Part shown: positions 33,086-46,505 of the stretch, in pieces
Layout of the letters: every line of letters begins with the position of its first letter
How positions within the stretch are numbered: the stretch's first letter is position 1
NCBI GenBank assembly: GCA_016946835.1
Contig: JACVTC010000151.1
Coordinates: forward strand, 1 to 64,000
DNA length: 64,000 nucleotides
Origin: Neocallimastix lanati (nom. inval.)
Taxonomy: Eukaryota; Neocallimastigomycota; Neocallimastigomycetes; Neocallimastigales; Neocallimastigaceae
Reading direction: 5' to 3'
Position numbers and translations under genes: made by a program
The notes under the pieces: model-generated
What the model was told of the DNA's origin: nothing
Databases searched by the model: none
Seen by the model: only the letters and a program-made list of their open reading frames with translations

Positions 33086-35224
33086 TATATGTAAATATTA
33101 TTAAAATATATTTACTACACTATATTGATTTTTATATATAAAAATTTATTCAAATTAATTTTAATATATTAAAATTAATTTTAAAAATAAAAATTTATTA
33201 TTTTCAATTCAAATTTTACTTCCAATTAAAAAATAAAGATGATGAATAAAATTAGTAGTGAAAGGGCAGCAAAAGATGAACAAGATGAAGATAGTGGTAC
33301 TGTTATATTCGTTCAAGATGAAAGTGGTAATAAACAAATTAAAGCAGCAACACCAAAGAAATTAGTAGAACGTTTAACGGACTATTCATCTTATGGTATT
33401 TAATATTATAACAATAATATTTTTTATATTAATATTTTATGAAATATTAAAAATTGAATTATGATATTTATTTAAACTTTTTTTTATTTTATAATAATTA
33501 TATAAAATAATACGTATATACAATTTATCATATAATGACTTATTTAATAATATAGATAATCAATTTTTACAAGCATTTATGCTTACATTTCGTTGTTTCA
33601 TGACAACTAATGAATTATTAGACTTAGTTATGGCACAATATACAAAAAAAGTTAAAGAAGGAAATAATAATAATCAAAGTCCATTATATTTCAGGTAATA
33701 TAATAATAATAATAATAATAGTAATAATAATAATAATAATAACGTCTAATACATATAATATTAAAAATTCTATTTATTTCAAAAGAATTGTAAATACCTT
33801 AAAATTTTGGATTGATAATTATTGGGATGATTTCGAAAATTCAAAAGATTTATATGACACGCTGGTCAATTTTATCGAAAATTTTGATGATGTTTCCAAA
33901 GTAACATTGAAAGCAATAATTAAAAGAAAGGTATATAATAGATCATGTTAATGATAAAAATAATATAAAATAAAATAAATTATTTATATATGAATAATGT
34001 ATATTATATATAAAGATTAAAACCATAATATAAATAAAAATATATATATATATATATATATAGCATATTAATGAAAAGGCAATGCCACCAGAAGGTTTAA
34101 ATATTAATACAAATGTTAAGCAAATAACTAAAGTTAATCCACCAAAAATTATTCTTCCAAAGGATATACCATTAAAGAAAACCGTTGAAATAAAAACTTC
34201 ATCAGTTTCAGCATTATCTTCTGGAACTACAAATAGCGGAAGAACAGATGATGGTAAAATGTTTTCTGGATCAAGTTCCGGTAAAGAGACTAATACAACT
34301 TTCTATAATTATATAGACGAGGAAATGTCAAATGAACCTTCTGCTTCGGATTCAGCTAATTCATCGAATAGTCAGAGTTCAGGTATACCTAGTGGAGGAA
34401 GTGGTCTCAAGACAGGTGATGAATTTGCTGTTAATCCAACACCATGGAAAGATACTGGCCCAGAAGATTTTCCAAGTACGACATCCACTTCATCTAATCC
34501 AAATGATGCTAATACAACCATAACTATACCTCAACCTGCTATAAGCCATTTAAGCTTCTTAGACTTTGATCCAGTAGAAATAGCAAATCAATTAACGGTT
34601 ATTGAATTTGATTTATTTAAAGTTATTAAGGTAATATTATTAATGAGTATTTTTAACATAGCGTAACGATTATTTATACATATTAATACAGATTTTTTAT
34701 TTTTATTAATACTTTTTTTTTTTGTTATTTTTTTTTCATTTTAATAGAAAGAAGAATTTTTGGATTTGGCATGGATGAAAGATAATAAAGAAGAATTAGC
34801 ACCAAATCTTTGTAAAATAGCGCAATGGTCAAATCATGTATGTATAAATATATCCTATATCTCTTTTTAATCTAAAAAAAAATTAAAAACATATAAAAAA
34901 TATCTTTATATGTACTAATAATATAAAATTGTTAATAATAATTATTCTCTTACAATATATCCAATATTAAATAAAACAATTTTTTTTTATTTATTTTTAA
35001 ATATAGGTGGTTCATTGGCTTATATCAGAAATTGTATTACAAGAAAATTTCAAATTAAGAGTAACAATGCTGGAAAGAATATTATTATTTACACAGGTGA
35101 TTTTATAGATTATTTTAATGAAATAAAATAATAATAGATTTATTTTATCTTAATATAAATAATTGTATATTAATATATTAATTAAAATATTATTATTATT
35201 ATTATTACTATTACTATTATTATT

Positions 35225-35270
<46 letters not shown>

Positions 35271-35396
35271 TTTATTAAAATTAAATAATTTTAATGGAGT
35301 TAAGGAAGTATCTGCTGCATTACAATCTTCTTCTATTTATCGTTTAAAAAAGACTAAAAAGGTAAATTTTTATTTTATAAAGCAATATATAAATGA

Positions 35397-35469
<73 letters not shown>

Positions 35470-35673
35470 TTATAATAATTAATCATTTATTTAATAATTT
35501 ATTATGTAGGCTATGGCAAGTAAATTCTTAAAACTTTATGATAGTATATTAAAGTTAGTAAGTAATGAATTAAATTTCAAAACATTACGAACAAAAATAC
35601 ATACCGCGGATCCACCTTTAATTCCATTCCCTGGTATTTATCAATCAGACCTTGTAAGTACCAACTATATGAA

Positions 35674-35713
<40 letters not shown>

Positions 35714-35732
35714 TTGTTTTAATTAAATAATA

Positions 35733-35767
<35 letters not shown>

Positions 35768-36174
35768 TTATTGAATTAAATTGAACTATATTATTAATAG
35801 GTATTTTTGGATTCATGGGGAAAAAATATTTTGGATGGAGGTTTAATTAATTTCATTAAATATCAAAAAATGGCAAGTTATATTCTAGAATTTAATGTAA
35901 GTATAAAATATAATGAATAATGAATAATAATAATATTATTATTATTAAATAATAAATAAGGAATAAGGAATAATGAATAATAATAATAATATTTTATAAC
36001 TTTATAATTTGACCGTTTAATTTTTTAAATTTTAAAAAATCAAAGACATATCAAAGAAAAGGCTATAACATAAAACCATTACCTGATATTCAGAATTATA
36101 TAAAAAGATATGAGCCACTATCGGATGATGAAGCATATAAATATTCTCAAAAATGTGAACCAAAAAAAATATAA
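29885..36174 (+). CDS. Ankyrin/coiled-coil/RasGEF protein, 21 exons
   Basis: Exons by eye: 29885-29903, 30231-30379, 30941-31127, 31352-31389, 31558-31665, 31776-31838, 31932-32039, 32182-32322, 32475-32585, 32727-32810, 32920-33009, 33239-33395, 33556-33694, 33786-33930, 34064-34630, 34748-34837, 35007-35096, 35269-35361, 35510-35653, 35801-35896, 36046-36174. They sum to 2748 nt and 915 residues with every junction in phase. Start MDLLKAVLKNDVEGFKKL opens ankyrin repeats (1-125: GRSLLHFAASVGNVECMKIL; GNTPLHMACGCSELRAVELL). A coiled coil spans about 150-366, then a RasGEF N-domain (REM, about 372-513: FLQAFMLTFRCFMTTNELLD), a Ser/Thr-rich linker, and a Cdc25-type RasGEF domain (about 672-905: DPVEIANQLTVIEFDLFKVI, PLIPFPGIYQSDLVFLDSWG). 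It should load GTP on a Ras-family GTPase. The first exon (19 nt) is the least certain. Confidence 0.9.
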
Positions 36175-37162
36175 TCTTTGTATATATATAAAAAAAATAA
36201 TTAGTATTATATATTTAAAATAAATATTATTAAACATTTCTAATAATTTTTATGAAATCAATATATATATATATAATGATTAATTTTTATTATATATAGT
36301 ATATTTAATTTTTTATAAAATATCTTTTCTTTTATTTTTTTTTTTTTTTTTTTTTTTTTTTGTTTTGTTTTGTTTTATTAAATTATCATTAATAATTATT
36401 ATAATCCATTATAATTTATATAAGTTATTATGAATAAATGAATATTTTGGATAGTATAATGAATAAATATTATTAATATTATATTTTAATTCTTATTTAA
36501 TTTATTATATTTAAATTATACAAATAATATTTAAAAATAATTATATAATTTTGCAAAGAACATATTTCTTATAAATCAACTTAAAAAATAATTTATTTTT
36601 TATATTAGTACATAAAATTATATATCAAAAAAAATAATTTATTTTTTATATTAGTACATAAAATAATATATATCAAAAAAAATAATAAATAATATATATT
36701 CCAAATATTTTTTACTTCTTATTTTTATTTTTATGTTTTTTTTTTTTTTTATATATATTTCATTTTATTTATATATTTAATTTTATTTATATATTTAATT
36801 TTTTATTTATATATTTCATAATATATATATATATTTATTTATTTATTTATTTATATTTATTTATTTATATTTATTTTTTATATTTATTTATTTACATTTT
36901 ACATATTTTTATTATTTTATAAACTTCAATCTATTAAATTTAATTTTTTATTTTTTATATTTATTTTTAATAGAAAATAATTTAAATATAATGGAGACAA
37001 TAATTAAGGAAATTTTGATTTGTTTTGTAATATTTTTCTTTAATATTTCTTTTCTTTTCAGCTTTATAGAAAAATAAAGTTATTTTTATTGAATTTATAT
37101 ACTCTTATTTCCATAAATCTCTTGAAATACATTTTTGTAATTTATTTTTTATTCTTTGTAAA

Positions 37163-37193
<31 letters not shown>

Positions 37194-37212
37194 CTTTATT
37201 CTCTTTAAATTG

Positions 37213-37257
<45 letters not shown>

Positions 37258-37385
37258 AAAAAAAAAATATAAAATATAAAAATAAAAAAAATAAAAATAA
37301 AAATAAAATAAAAAACAAGAGAAATTTTAAATTCTAATTTTGTTCTGATTGTATTTCTTTATTAGTAATTTATTTATTAAATGAA

Positions 37386-37442
<57 letters not shown>

Positions 37443-37597
37443 GAAAATTGTAGATTCAGAAAAAGGAAAAAGTTGAAAAGATAAAAAAAATTAGATGTCC
37501 TGGATTTTTTTTAAATTGAACTTTAAAATAATTAAGAGAATATGATAACATGGAAAATGCATATAGGTACTTACAAAATATAGTAATGATTTAATTG

Positions 37598-37640
<43 letters not shown>

Positions 37641-37833
37641 AATACAATAAAAAGACAGTTGTCTTGTTAGAGAAATTAAGGAATGAAAATAAAAATAAAA
37701 ATAAAAATAAAAATAAAAAAAACAAAAAAAAAAAAAAAGTGATATTAAGTTATATATATGAATCAAAAACATTAAGCATAAAAAGATCTCCATAGAAAAA
37801 GAAAAACAATATTTAAATGGAGACTATGTTTAA

Positions 37834-37864
<31 letters not shown>

Positions 37865-38083
37865 TAAAAGAAAGTATATAATAAAATAGTAAATTTTAAA
37901 ATATAAAATCATATAATTGAAAACGGTAATAAAATAAATAAAAATAAAAATAAAAATAAAAAACATATTATTATTACAATAATTAATTTAATATATAAAT
38001 ATATATATATATATTTTTTTTTATTATTATTTTTTATTAATATTATTTACTATATTTATTAATTGAATAGGTTAATCTTTAAG

Positions 38084-38116
<33 letters not shown>

Positions 38117-38253
38117 AATTATGGTGTAAATTATCGTGAAAAGGAAAAAAAAAAAATTTTTTTTAATGTCTTTTTTGGTAATTTTTATATTATTATAAAT
38201 TTTATTATTATTTATTATTTTATTTATAATTTACTTTTAAATTTATCATGAAT
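36175..38253. other. Convergent intergenic region with many long A/T homopolymers
   Basis: Lies between the 3' ends of the RasGEF gene (+) and the HMG-CoA reductase gene (-). It holds T28 near 36335, T23 near 37165, then about 42 A near 37214, A near 37396-37438, A near 37597-37637, T near 37837-37858 and T near 38087-38116. A 47-50 bp direct repeat (AATTTATTTTTTATATTAGT.., with ATATCAAAAAAAATAA) occurs at about 36588-36690. No gene is seen. Confidence 0.7.
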
Positions 38254-41200
38254 TTAATAATTTAAACTATCTAGTAAATTTTTAACATTATAGTATTTTT
38301 GGTATTCTTCAATAGTAGTTTCAAGCATTTCTTTAGAGAAAAGAAGACAAGTTTCAGTATTGAATAAGTGTGATTTTATAATTGAATGATCAGTTTCTAA
38401 TAAATATTGTTTTATTTCTTCTTGATAACGTTGATAGAATGGTTCATTATCAACTGATTCTATAGTATTTACTATTGATGGTGAACTAATAGAATCATCA
38501 GTATCATCATCGTCTTCAAAGTGGAACATATTTTGCTTTGGATTAGTCTTTTCACGCATTTCCTTCCAAATAATAAATGAATTAGTAATACCATTACCAA
38601 TACTACCGTCATGACTTAACTTTTGATTTTGATTTTGGATAAGCATAAGATCACGTCCTAAGCGACCAAGATCATGATCCTTAGCTAATTCCCATTCTAA
38701 ATAACTACCTAATGTTAAAAGGAATTTTATTCTACGTGAGTTAATGAGAGTTGGATCGAATGAAATAGCATTACAAAGTAAAATCATAGTAACTTGGAAT
38801 CTCTTTGCGTAGATCGGTATGAAACGATTGAATGCGTTAAGATACGGTGTATCTTGTGCCTTACCATTAATAACAACTGGTGGACGAACTTCACTTGGCT
38901 TATATGGAGGTATTGGTGAGGAAACAATAGCACTAATAACCTTTCTTTGTTCTTCAAGAAGTGATGATGATAGAGAAGAATGACCAACCCACTGTACTAC
39001 TCTTAATTCAAAGACTTGCCATAAAGCTAATAATAATGGGAAACCTACTTGAATTAATGTTGGATCACTTAAGTTTTTGACATCATCTGCAATATCTAAG
39101 ATATTCTTACGGAAAATACCAGTATCTGGTACAGACCATGATAATCCACTACTACTTGGAACTGAATGGGCAGATATTGGTCCTGGTAAATGTATATTTT
39201 GATTTTGAAGTTGTTGATTAGCATAAGCTTGAACACTTATAAGGTACTTTTCAATTGATGGTTGTTGTGCTTTTGTCTTTAAAGAAGATGAAGTTGACTT
39301 TGGTCTTTTAGTATGTCTAAAGATTCTTTCAATAAAGCGAGTAGTTTGTTTTGGATAATATGTCATTAATCTTGTAGTGATTATATTAATAATCATTGAT
39401 AAGAATTTTAATTTTTTAGCTAAAACAAAGTTAGCACGTCCTGGGGATGCTGTATTAAATTGGAATTTATCTAAAATATTAAGCATTGATGAAATCCAAG
39501 TGTAATCTTTATTTCCAAAAAGAAGTTGAGAAATTGGGTCATCATTAGAACCAGTTGGATATTCAATATTAGTAGGCTGATTAGTTAAAGTTTGGAAAGC
39601 AATATTTAATGTAACACGATTATTTTTATCTTCACCTTCTGGTACATATTCTTCAAAATAAAACATACTTGGTGGTTTAGATGATTGAGAATCCGTACCT
39701 TCTAAATGTTTTCTTAATGTACTATGTAATTCATGAGCTAATAAATACTCTTTAGCAGCATTTAAGTTAATTCTATTACATGCTACCATATAATCTGTAA
39801 CTTCAGCAATAGCATGTGAAGGTGCTCCTGCAGCAATAGCAATATTACGTGCGTGAAGAGACATATGACCTCTTTGAATACCTTCTGTTGTTAAAGCTCT
39901 AACAGCTGCAAAATTTTGTGCAAGACCTACACATGCAAAAATCTTTTGTTATTTTTTTTTATATAAAAATTTTTTATGATAATTATGAAATAATAGTAAT
40001 AATAATCATATAATTAGTAAACATTTTTAAATTGATTTCTAATTCTTTTTTAATTTTAATATTTTTTTCTTTCTTTTTTTTTATTTTGATTTAATTTTTT
40101 ATAAATTTTTATATTAAAATTATTAAGAATATTTACAGCTGATAAAGCCTTAGAATCAGGATGACCCATAAGACCTAAGGTATAGTGATATACTGGATTG
40201 GTTTTAAGTACACCTCCCTTGGTTCCTACTGCAATTGGCATTTTAATTTCACCACAGAAGTAACGTTGCTTAACATTAGCACCATCAACATTTTCTTCAA
40301 CTTCTTCAACCCAATAGCTAGTTAAAGATTTATAATGTCCCCTTACTGGTTCATTTTCCGTTTCACTTGAGCCACTAGCAGCAAATGCATGCGCAGCTGC
40401 TTCTATAGCTCTCCAATCCTGACCAGTTGCTAATGCAACTGCATCAATACCATTTAAAATACCTTTATTATGTGTTGTTGCCCTATAAACATCATCTTCT
40501 GCTAATTCATAAGCTTCAATCATACCTCTTGCAACTTGTTCACCAGTAAATTTTTTATATTTCATTTTTTCTACTGGAATTTTAAATGAAGCCTTTAATT
40601 CATTTATAATTATTTATTTTATTTGAAATTTTGATACAAATTATAATTATGATTTATTATTTTAATTATTAAAATTTTCATTAATATAAATATCAATTTT
40701 ATTTTTCAATGACTTATAAAAAAATTAAGACAATTTGTTTCTTTAAAAACTAAAATCAAAAATCAAAAAAAATCAACTTACAGTGACAATTCTTTCAGTA
40801 CATAAATTTGATACAATTCTTAATCCGATTCTTCCATTAGTCAATTCAGCAAGGAATGGTGCAACACCTTCAGCAACAGTACTAGCACAGTTTGCACCTT
40901 TTTTTTAATTTTTAAAAAATTATTAATTAATTATAATATATAATTTGTTAAATTAAAATGTTTAAAATATTTTTTATAATAAAATTTAAAATTTTCATTA
41001 AATTTTTATTATTTTATTATAACATAAAAGAAATTTTATTTAATTTACCCATTGCATCACAAACGTCAATATGGAAGTGGCAAACCAACCATTCACTAGA
41101 TGGTGAATTAAATACGACTTGGTTTGGTCTAAGTTTTCTTTCATTCTTTTTAATTCTACGAACAACCATATTCACTACACCACCACCTCTTGAGTACATA

Positions 41201-42464
41201 TTTTGACAGTACTGATTTGCATAAGTAATAATCTCATTTTTCATACTATTTAACTACAAATTTTATAGTAGTAGTTATTATAACATATACATGAAAATAA
41301 TATTTTAAATAATAATTAATTTTTTTAAACTATTCTCCTTTTTACAAATATTTTTATAAATTAATAATATACCTTCTTCTCATTTTCATCTAAAAGATTA
41401 TCAGGGACATCTAAGATAACAACTTGAGCAAAAGTTATATTTCTCTCGGAAGTTGTTGTGTAAAATGTTTTTCCTTTACCAAATTGAGAAACCGTTTTAG
41501 CAGCACCAGAAACAGCAGCTACTACTGATGGTTCCTCAATGGCCATTGGAACTATAACTGGTTTACCATCAATATTAAAATTTAAGGCTACACCAACTGG
41601 AAGACCTAGTGTACTATTTAAAAAATTATGATTATTTAATTATTAAATTTTTTATTTTTCAAATAAATTATTTTTAACATTATGTATTATAAAAAATAAT
41701 TATATTTATCATTTAATTATTAACATTATAAAATTTTAAATAACAATTAAATAATAATAAATAAAAAGATGTTCCTGATTAATATTAAATATTCTTTAAT
41801 AACTTTTCATTTTTTTGTTACTGACATTCCTGATTATTTACTTTTTTAAAACAAATAAAAAAAGCTAAATATTAAATATTATTACTTTTTGTTTATTTTT
41901 CAAATTAATGATATGTACAATTATAAAGTTTATTATCTTTTTATTTTAAAAATTGATATTCACTTATTAATTTAATATTTATATATTATCTATCCTTTAT
42001 TAAATTTAAATATAATCCAAAACACATAAACATATATATACTATTTAAAAAACAATAATATTTTGTATTATTTCTAAAGTTATAAATAAATATTTTAAAA
42101 TATTTTAAAATATTTTTAATTACCCTACACAATTTTCAATCATATTATCAGCAATACGTTCATCTAAAGATGTAATTGGAAATTTTTCTTCTGGAATACC
42201 TAAACTACTTATATCCGATGAGGATTCATTACGATGAATAGAGACATCTGAAGCTGATTTTGTTAAATTAGGAACAGATCCTGAAGAAGGTGAATGAAGA
42301 AATGACGATCTAGAAATTATTGGAGAAGTAGGTGGGAAAAGATTTGGAAAAGCTAATTTTAATTGATTTTGTCTCTCTTTAAGAGCCTTTTTGTAAAATC
42401 CAGACCAGATATTAACTTTTTGTTCTGGCTGAGTTTTTAAATCCAATGGGGTTGTTGTCATCAT
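38254..42464 (-). CDS. HMGR: Class II (bacterial-type) 3-hydroxy-3-methylglutaryl-CoA reductase with long C-terminal extension
   Basis: Six exons: 42464-42124, 41613-41373, 41253-41049, 40897-40782, 40592-40137, 39942-38254; 3048 nt, 1015 residues, all junctions in phase. Reduces HMG-CoA to mevalonate (or the reverse). The class II signature is clear: MIENCVG (Glu110), [52 protein letters not shown] (Lys344), GQDW (Asp360), [13 protein letters not shown] and GHMSLHARN (His479). All four catalytic residues are present. No membrane domain is present, unlike class I fungal enzymes. Residues 1-95 are a Ser-rich leader. The family normally ends near 430; here an unrecognised segment of about 480 residues follows (535-1015), ending in an Asp-rich and helical part. 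Five introns show it is settled in a eukaryotic genome. Probable lateral gain from bacteria. Confidence 0.92.
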
Positions 42465-44160
42465 AACCTCTTAATTTTATTTATTTTAAATTAATTTAAA
42501 TTTTTACTTTTATATTTGATATTATTTTAGATTTTGTATTAAAATATATGTTTAAAATAGTAACCCTTAAATAGTACATTATTAAATATTATTATATAAT
42601 ATAAAATATTTAAAAGTTTTTTATTAATTTAAATTACATTATAATATATTTCATAAAATATCAATTTGTAGATATTATACCTTTTTATTATCTCTATTTT
42701 TAAAAAAAGAAAATATGAAAGAAATTATATAATTATGGTTTCTAAAAGTATTATTAAAAATTTACAAAAAAAAATATATAATATTTAAATTTAGTATTTC
42801 AATTAAATTAATTTTAAAATCTTTTAATATGCAATAAAATATTTTTTTCTTTATAAAAATTAATATTAAATTTCGATTTCATTAATAAAAATAATTGAAT
42901 ATAAGGTTCTATTATAAAATTTATCACGTCAATTAAAATTATACTTATTTATATTAATTATTTCTTCATATATAATAATAATAATTGTTTTAGATTTTTA
43001 TTTATTTATTTATTTATTTTTATTTTTATATTATTAAATATTATTATTTTTATAACAATAGTAGATACAGTAAACAAATTTCAAAATTGATTTTATTTTT
43101 TCGAATAATTTACGAATTTATTTGATTTGAAATTATTAACTTTTAAAAATTTTGAATCAACTTTTTTTAATTGATTTATTTTTATAATAAAGATTTATAG
43201 TTACGATTTACAATAATAATAATGATAAACTCAAATAATATTCATTTATTCTTTTTTTTTAACTTCAATTCCATCGTATAAATACATTATATTTTACTTA
43301 TTAATAATTATTACTTTTTTTAATAACTTTTCATTTTATTTTTTCTTTTTTTTAGTTTTGTTATTAAAAGTGTTTTTCCCTTTTTTAAAAGGATAGTTAA
43401 AGCAAAGAGAAAATAAATATAAATAAAAGAAAAAAATTTTTTTTGATATGAAATGAAACATTAATTTAATGTTAATACAATTTATTATATATTAAAATAT
43501 AGTATATTATATGGAAAATACAATATATAATAAAGTTTAAAACAATAACTAATAAAGTTTATATATATTTTATAGAATTATAATAAATATTTAAAAAAGT
43601 CAATCTTTTTTTAATGAATAGGAATAGATAAATTAATTAATATATTATAATATATTTAAACATATATTAAATTTTTATAAAAAAAAAAAAAAATAGTATA
43701 AAATATTGTAAACTATAATAAATATTATTGAAAAAAAATTTTGTGAATGTTTAATGATGTTTACAAATAATTTTATATAAGTTTTTACTAGAATATAATC
43801 TATTAATATATTAAGTTGATGATTTTGTATTAAATATATATATATTTTAATATTTATAAAATATATTATATTATATTTGTATTATATATTTAATCAATCA
43901 TATTTATATTTATAATTTTAATTGAATTATATTAAATCATCTAATAAATGGAATGAATATTATATAATATATATTATAATATATGTTACATTAATTTAAT
44001 AAGATAGTTTAAAAAGTTTATTTTTTTCCATATTTTAAAGCTAATAACAAAATAATATATATTTATAATTAATACAAATAATAATAAATAGAAATGTTAA
44101 AAAACATAGAATTATTTATTAAAATCTGTATTGATTATTTATTATATATATTTATTTTTT
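42465..44160. other. Gene-free AT-rich region upstream of HMG-CoA reductase
   Basis: Must contain the promoter of the minus-strand gene starting at 42464. I see only AT-rich DNA and short homopolymers. Confidence 0.55.
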
Positions 44161-44163
44161 TTA

Positions 44164-44335
44164 TTATTTTATGTTACAAGTTTAAATGTACCATAAAATA
44201 ATAATAAAAAAATTATATATATTGTAAATTCCAAATTCCTGAGAGAAAAAATCTTTGTTGGTTGTTTATTGCAATTTTTTTTATTTTATGTTACAGGTTT
44301 ATATATTGTAAATTTCAAATACCTGTAAGGAAATA
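44164..44335. repeat. Imperfect direct repeat pair
   Basis: TTATTTTATGTTACAAGTTTA followed by ATATTGTAAATTCCAAATTC, with CTGAGAG after it (about 44164-44246), is echoed by TTATTTTATGTTACAGGTTT, ATATTGTAAATTTCAAATAC and CTGTAAGG (about 44281-44333). The second copy lacks about 30 bp of the middle. Origin unknown. Confidence 0.6.
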
Positions 44336-44339
44336 TATA

Positions 44340-45945
44340 TATATATATATTTTTAACTAAATTTAAATATGAATTAAAATCATTATTACATTTAGTAATG
44401 CACACTTTATACAACATATATAAATTTAAATTTATAAAATATAAATTCTAAAAGAAAATATAGTAATTAATAATCCGTAATGTTCATAATACTATGCAAT
44501 TTTTTTTTTTAATTATAGATTTTTACAATATATTTAAAAATAAATTTTATTAAAGATATAATGACTAAAAGAAAAAGAAATAGTATAAATATTTAATACC
44601 ATGTGAAAATACAACAAAAAAAAATTTTTTTTTTTTGAAAAAAAGTTAAGTATAATCCAAATCTTACAACCATTCATTATTTATATTTTTTGGTATATTT
44701 AATTTTTTATTAGGTAATTAATAATAATTTGAATTAATATAATTAAAAAGTTATTTAAAAACAAATAAAAGCATCTACATAATAAAAATATTAAAAAGGA
44801 ATTTCTTTTTATTTATATTATATATAAATATCATATAATTGAATAAATGAGGTTTATATACTTATTTTCTACTTTCAATAATTAATGATTGATAAAGTCT
44901 TTTTTTCCTAAAATTAATTCTTTTTATTAATTAATGAATAATTTATTTAATTTTATTTGTTCATTTACATAATATTTATTTATTTATTTATATTTATTTA
45001 TTTATTTATTTATTCCTTCATTATTGATTGATAGATTTATTGATTAATTTTTATATAAATAAGATGAGTAATCTTAATAATTAATATTTATAAATGAAAT
45101 TTATTATTAATAATATATTATCTATTTTAATATTTCAAATAAAATTTTTTAATTTTTATACTCTCAATATATTCCAATATAATAAAAATATATTTAAAGA
45201 TTACATATTTATTTTTTTTTTAAATAATTCTTATTTTTTTTTAAAAAAAAAAAATTTTAATCATTTAAATTTAGTATAATATTAATTTTAATACATTTGT
45301 ATTTTAATAATTAAAGTTTATTAATTAAATTTTTATAAACTATAGATGAAAAATTATACAGAAATTTAAAAATTCAAATTCCAAAAACAAAAAAATAATT
45401 AAATATAAAGCAAATATGATGTATAAATAAAATATCAAGATATTACTAAAGTTATATAATATATTAAAAGGTTTCCAAATTACTATAAAAAATTAATAAA
45501 ATAATAATGTCTAATATTATTGAAATTTATTTCTATTTTATATATTATATTATTTTAAATTTTGATATTATTATATATAATTAATATTTATTTTAGGATA
45601 ATAAATTTCTATTTTATCTATAAATAGTAATGATTTAAAATTTACTTATAAAAAAATAGATTAAGTTTTAGAGTTTTTAAGCTTTAATTTACTAGCAATA
45701 ATATTATGTATAATATTGATTTATATATATATATATACGGCTGTTCTTTAGAAGAAAAAGAACTTATTATTTGACTATAAAATAATTTATATTATACTTT
45801 ATTTTTATGCTTTTTTTATTAAATTACTATTATAAATAAATAAATAAACAATAAATTAATAAATATATGGAAATATTAAACAAAATATTTATTATTCATT
45901 TTATTTTATTTGTACTTTCTTTTTTAATATTCTTATATTTACTTT
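44340..45945. other. Gene-free AT-rich region
   Basis: I see only AT-rich sequence with ATTT tandems (44976-45015). The short frame at 45094-45279 is low-complexity and not credible as a gene. Confidence 0.6.
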
Positions 45946-45949
45946 ATTT

Positions 45950-46505
45950 TAATCTGCACTTTTTTATTTAATATTCTACTATTTATTTTATTTAATTTTT
46001 ATTAATACTTTACTCTTTTATACTACTTCACTATTTATTTTATTTTATTCAATCTGTACTTTATATTTAATATTCTATTATTTATTTTATTTTATTTTTA
46101 TTTTTATTAATACTTTACTCTTTTATACTACTTCACTATTTATTTTATTTTATTCAATCTGTACTTTTCTTATTTAATATTCTACTATTTATTTTATTTT
46201 ATTCAATCTGTACTTTTCTTATTTAATATTCTACTATTTATTTTATTTTATTTTTATTAATACTTTACTCTTTTATACTACCTCACTATTTATTTTATTT
46301 TATTTTATTCAATCTGTACTTTTCTTATTTAATATTCTACTACTTATTTTATTTTATTTTTATTAATATTTTACTCTTTTATACTACTTCACTATTTATT
46401 TTATTTTATTTTATTCAATCTGTACTTTTCTTATTTAATATTCTACTATTTATTTTATTTAATTTTTATACTTCACTTTTTTATGCTATTTCACTATTTA
46501 ATTTT
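45950..46505 (+). repeat. AT minisatellite array, composite units of about 50-105 bp
   Basis: Two sub-motifs alternate: CAATCTGTACTTTTCTTATT plus TAATATTCTACTATTTATTTTA, and TTAATACTTTACTCTTTTAT plus ACTACTTCACTATTTATTTTA. About five composite units are present, some missing the second motif. The same motifs occur reversed at 16640-16795 and in an intron at 58605-58850. Confidence 0.85.
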
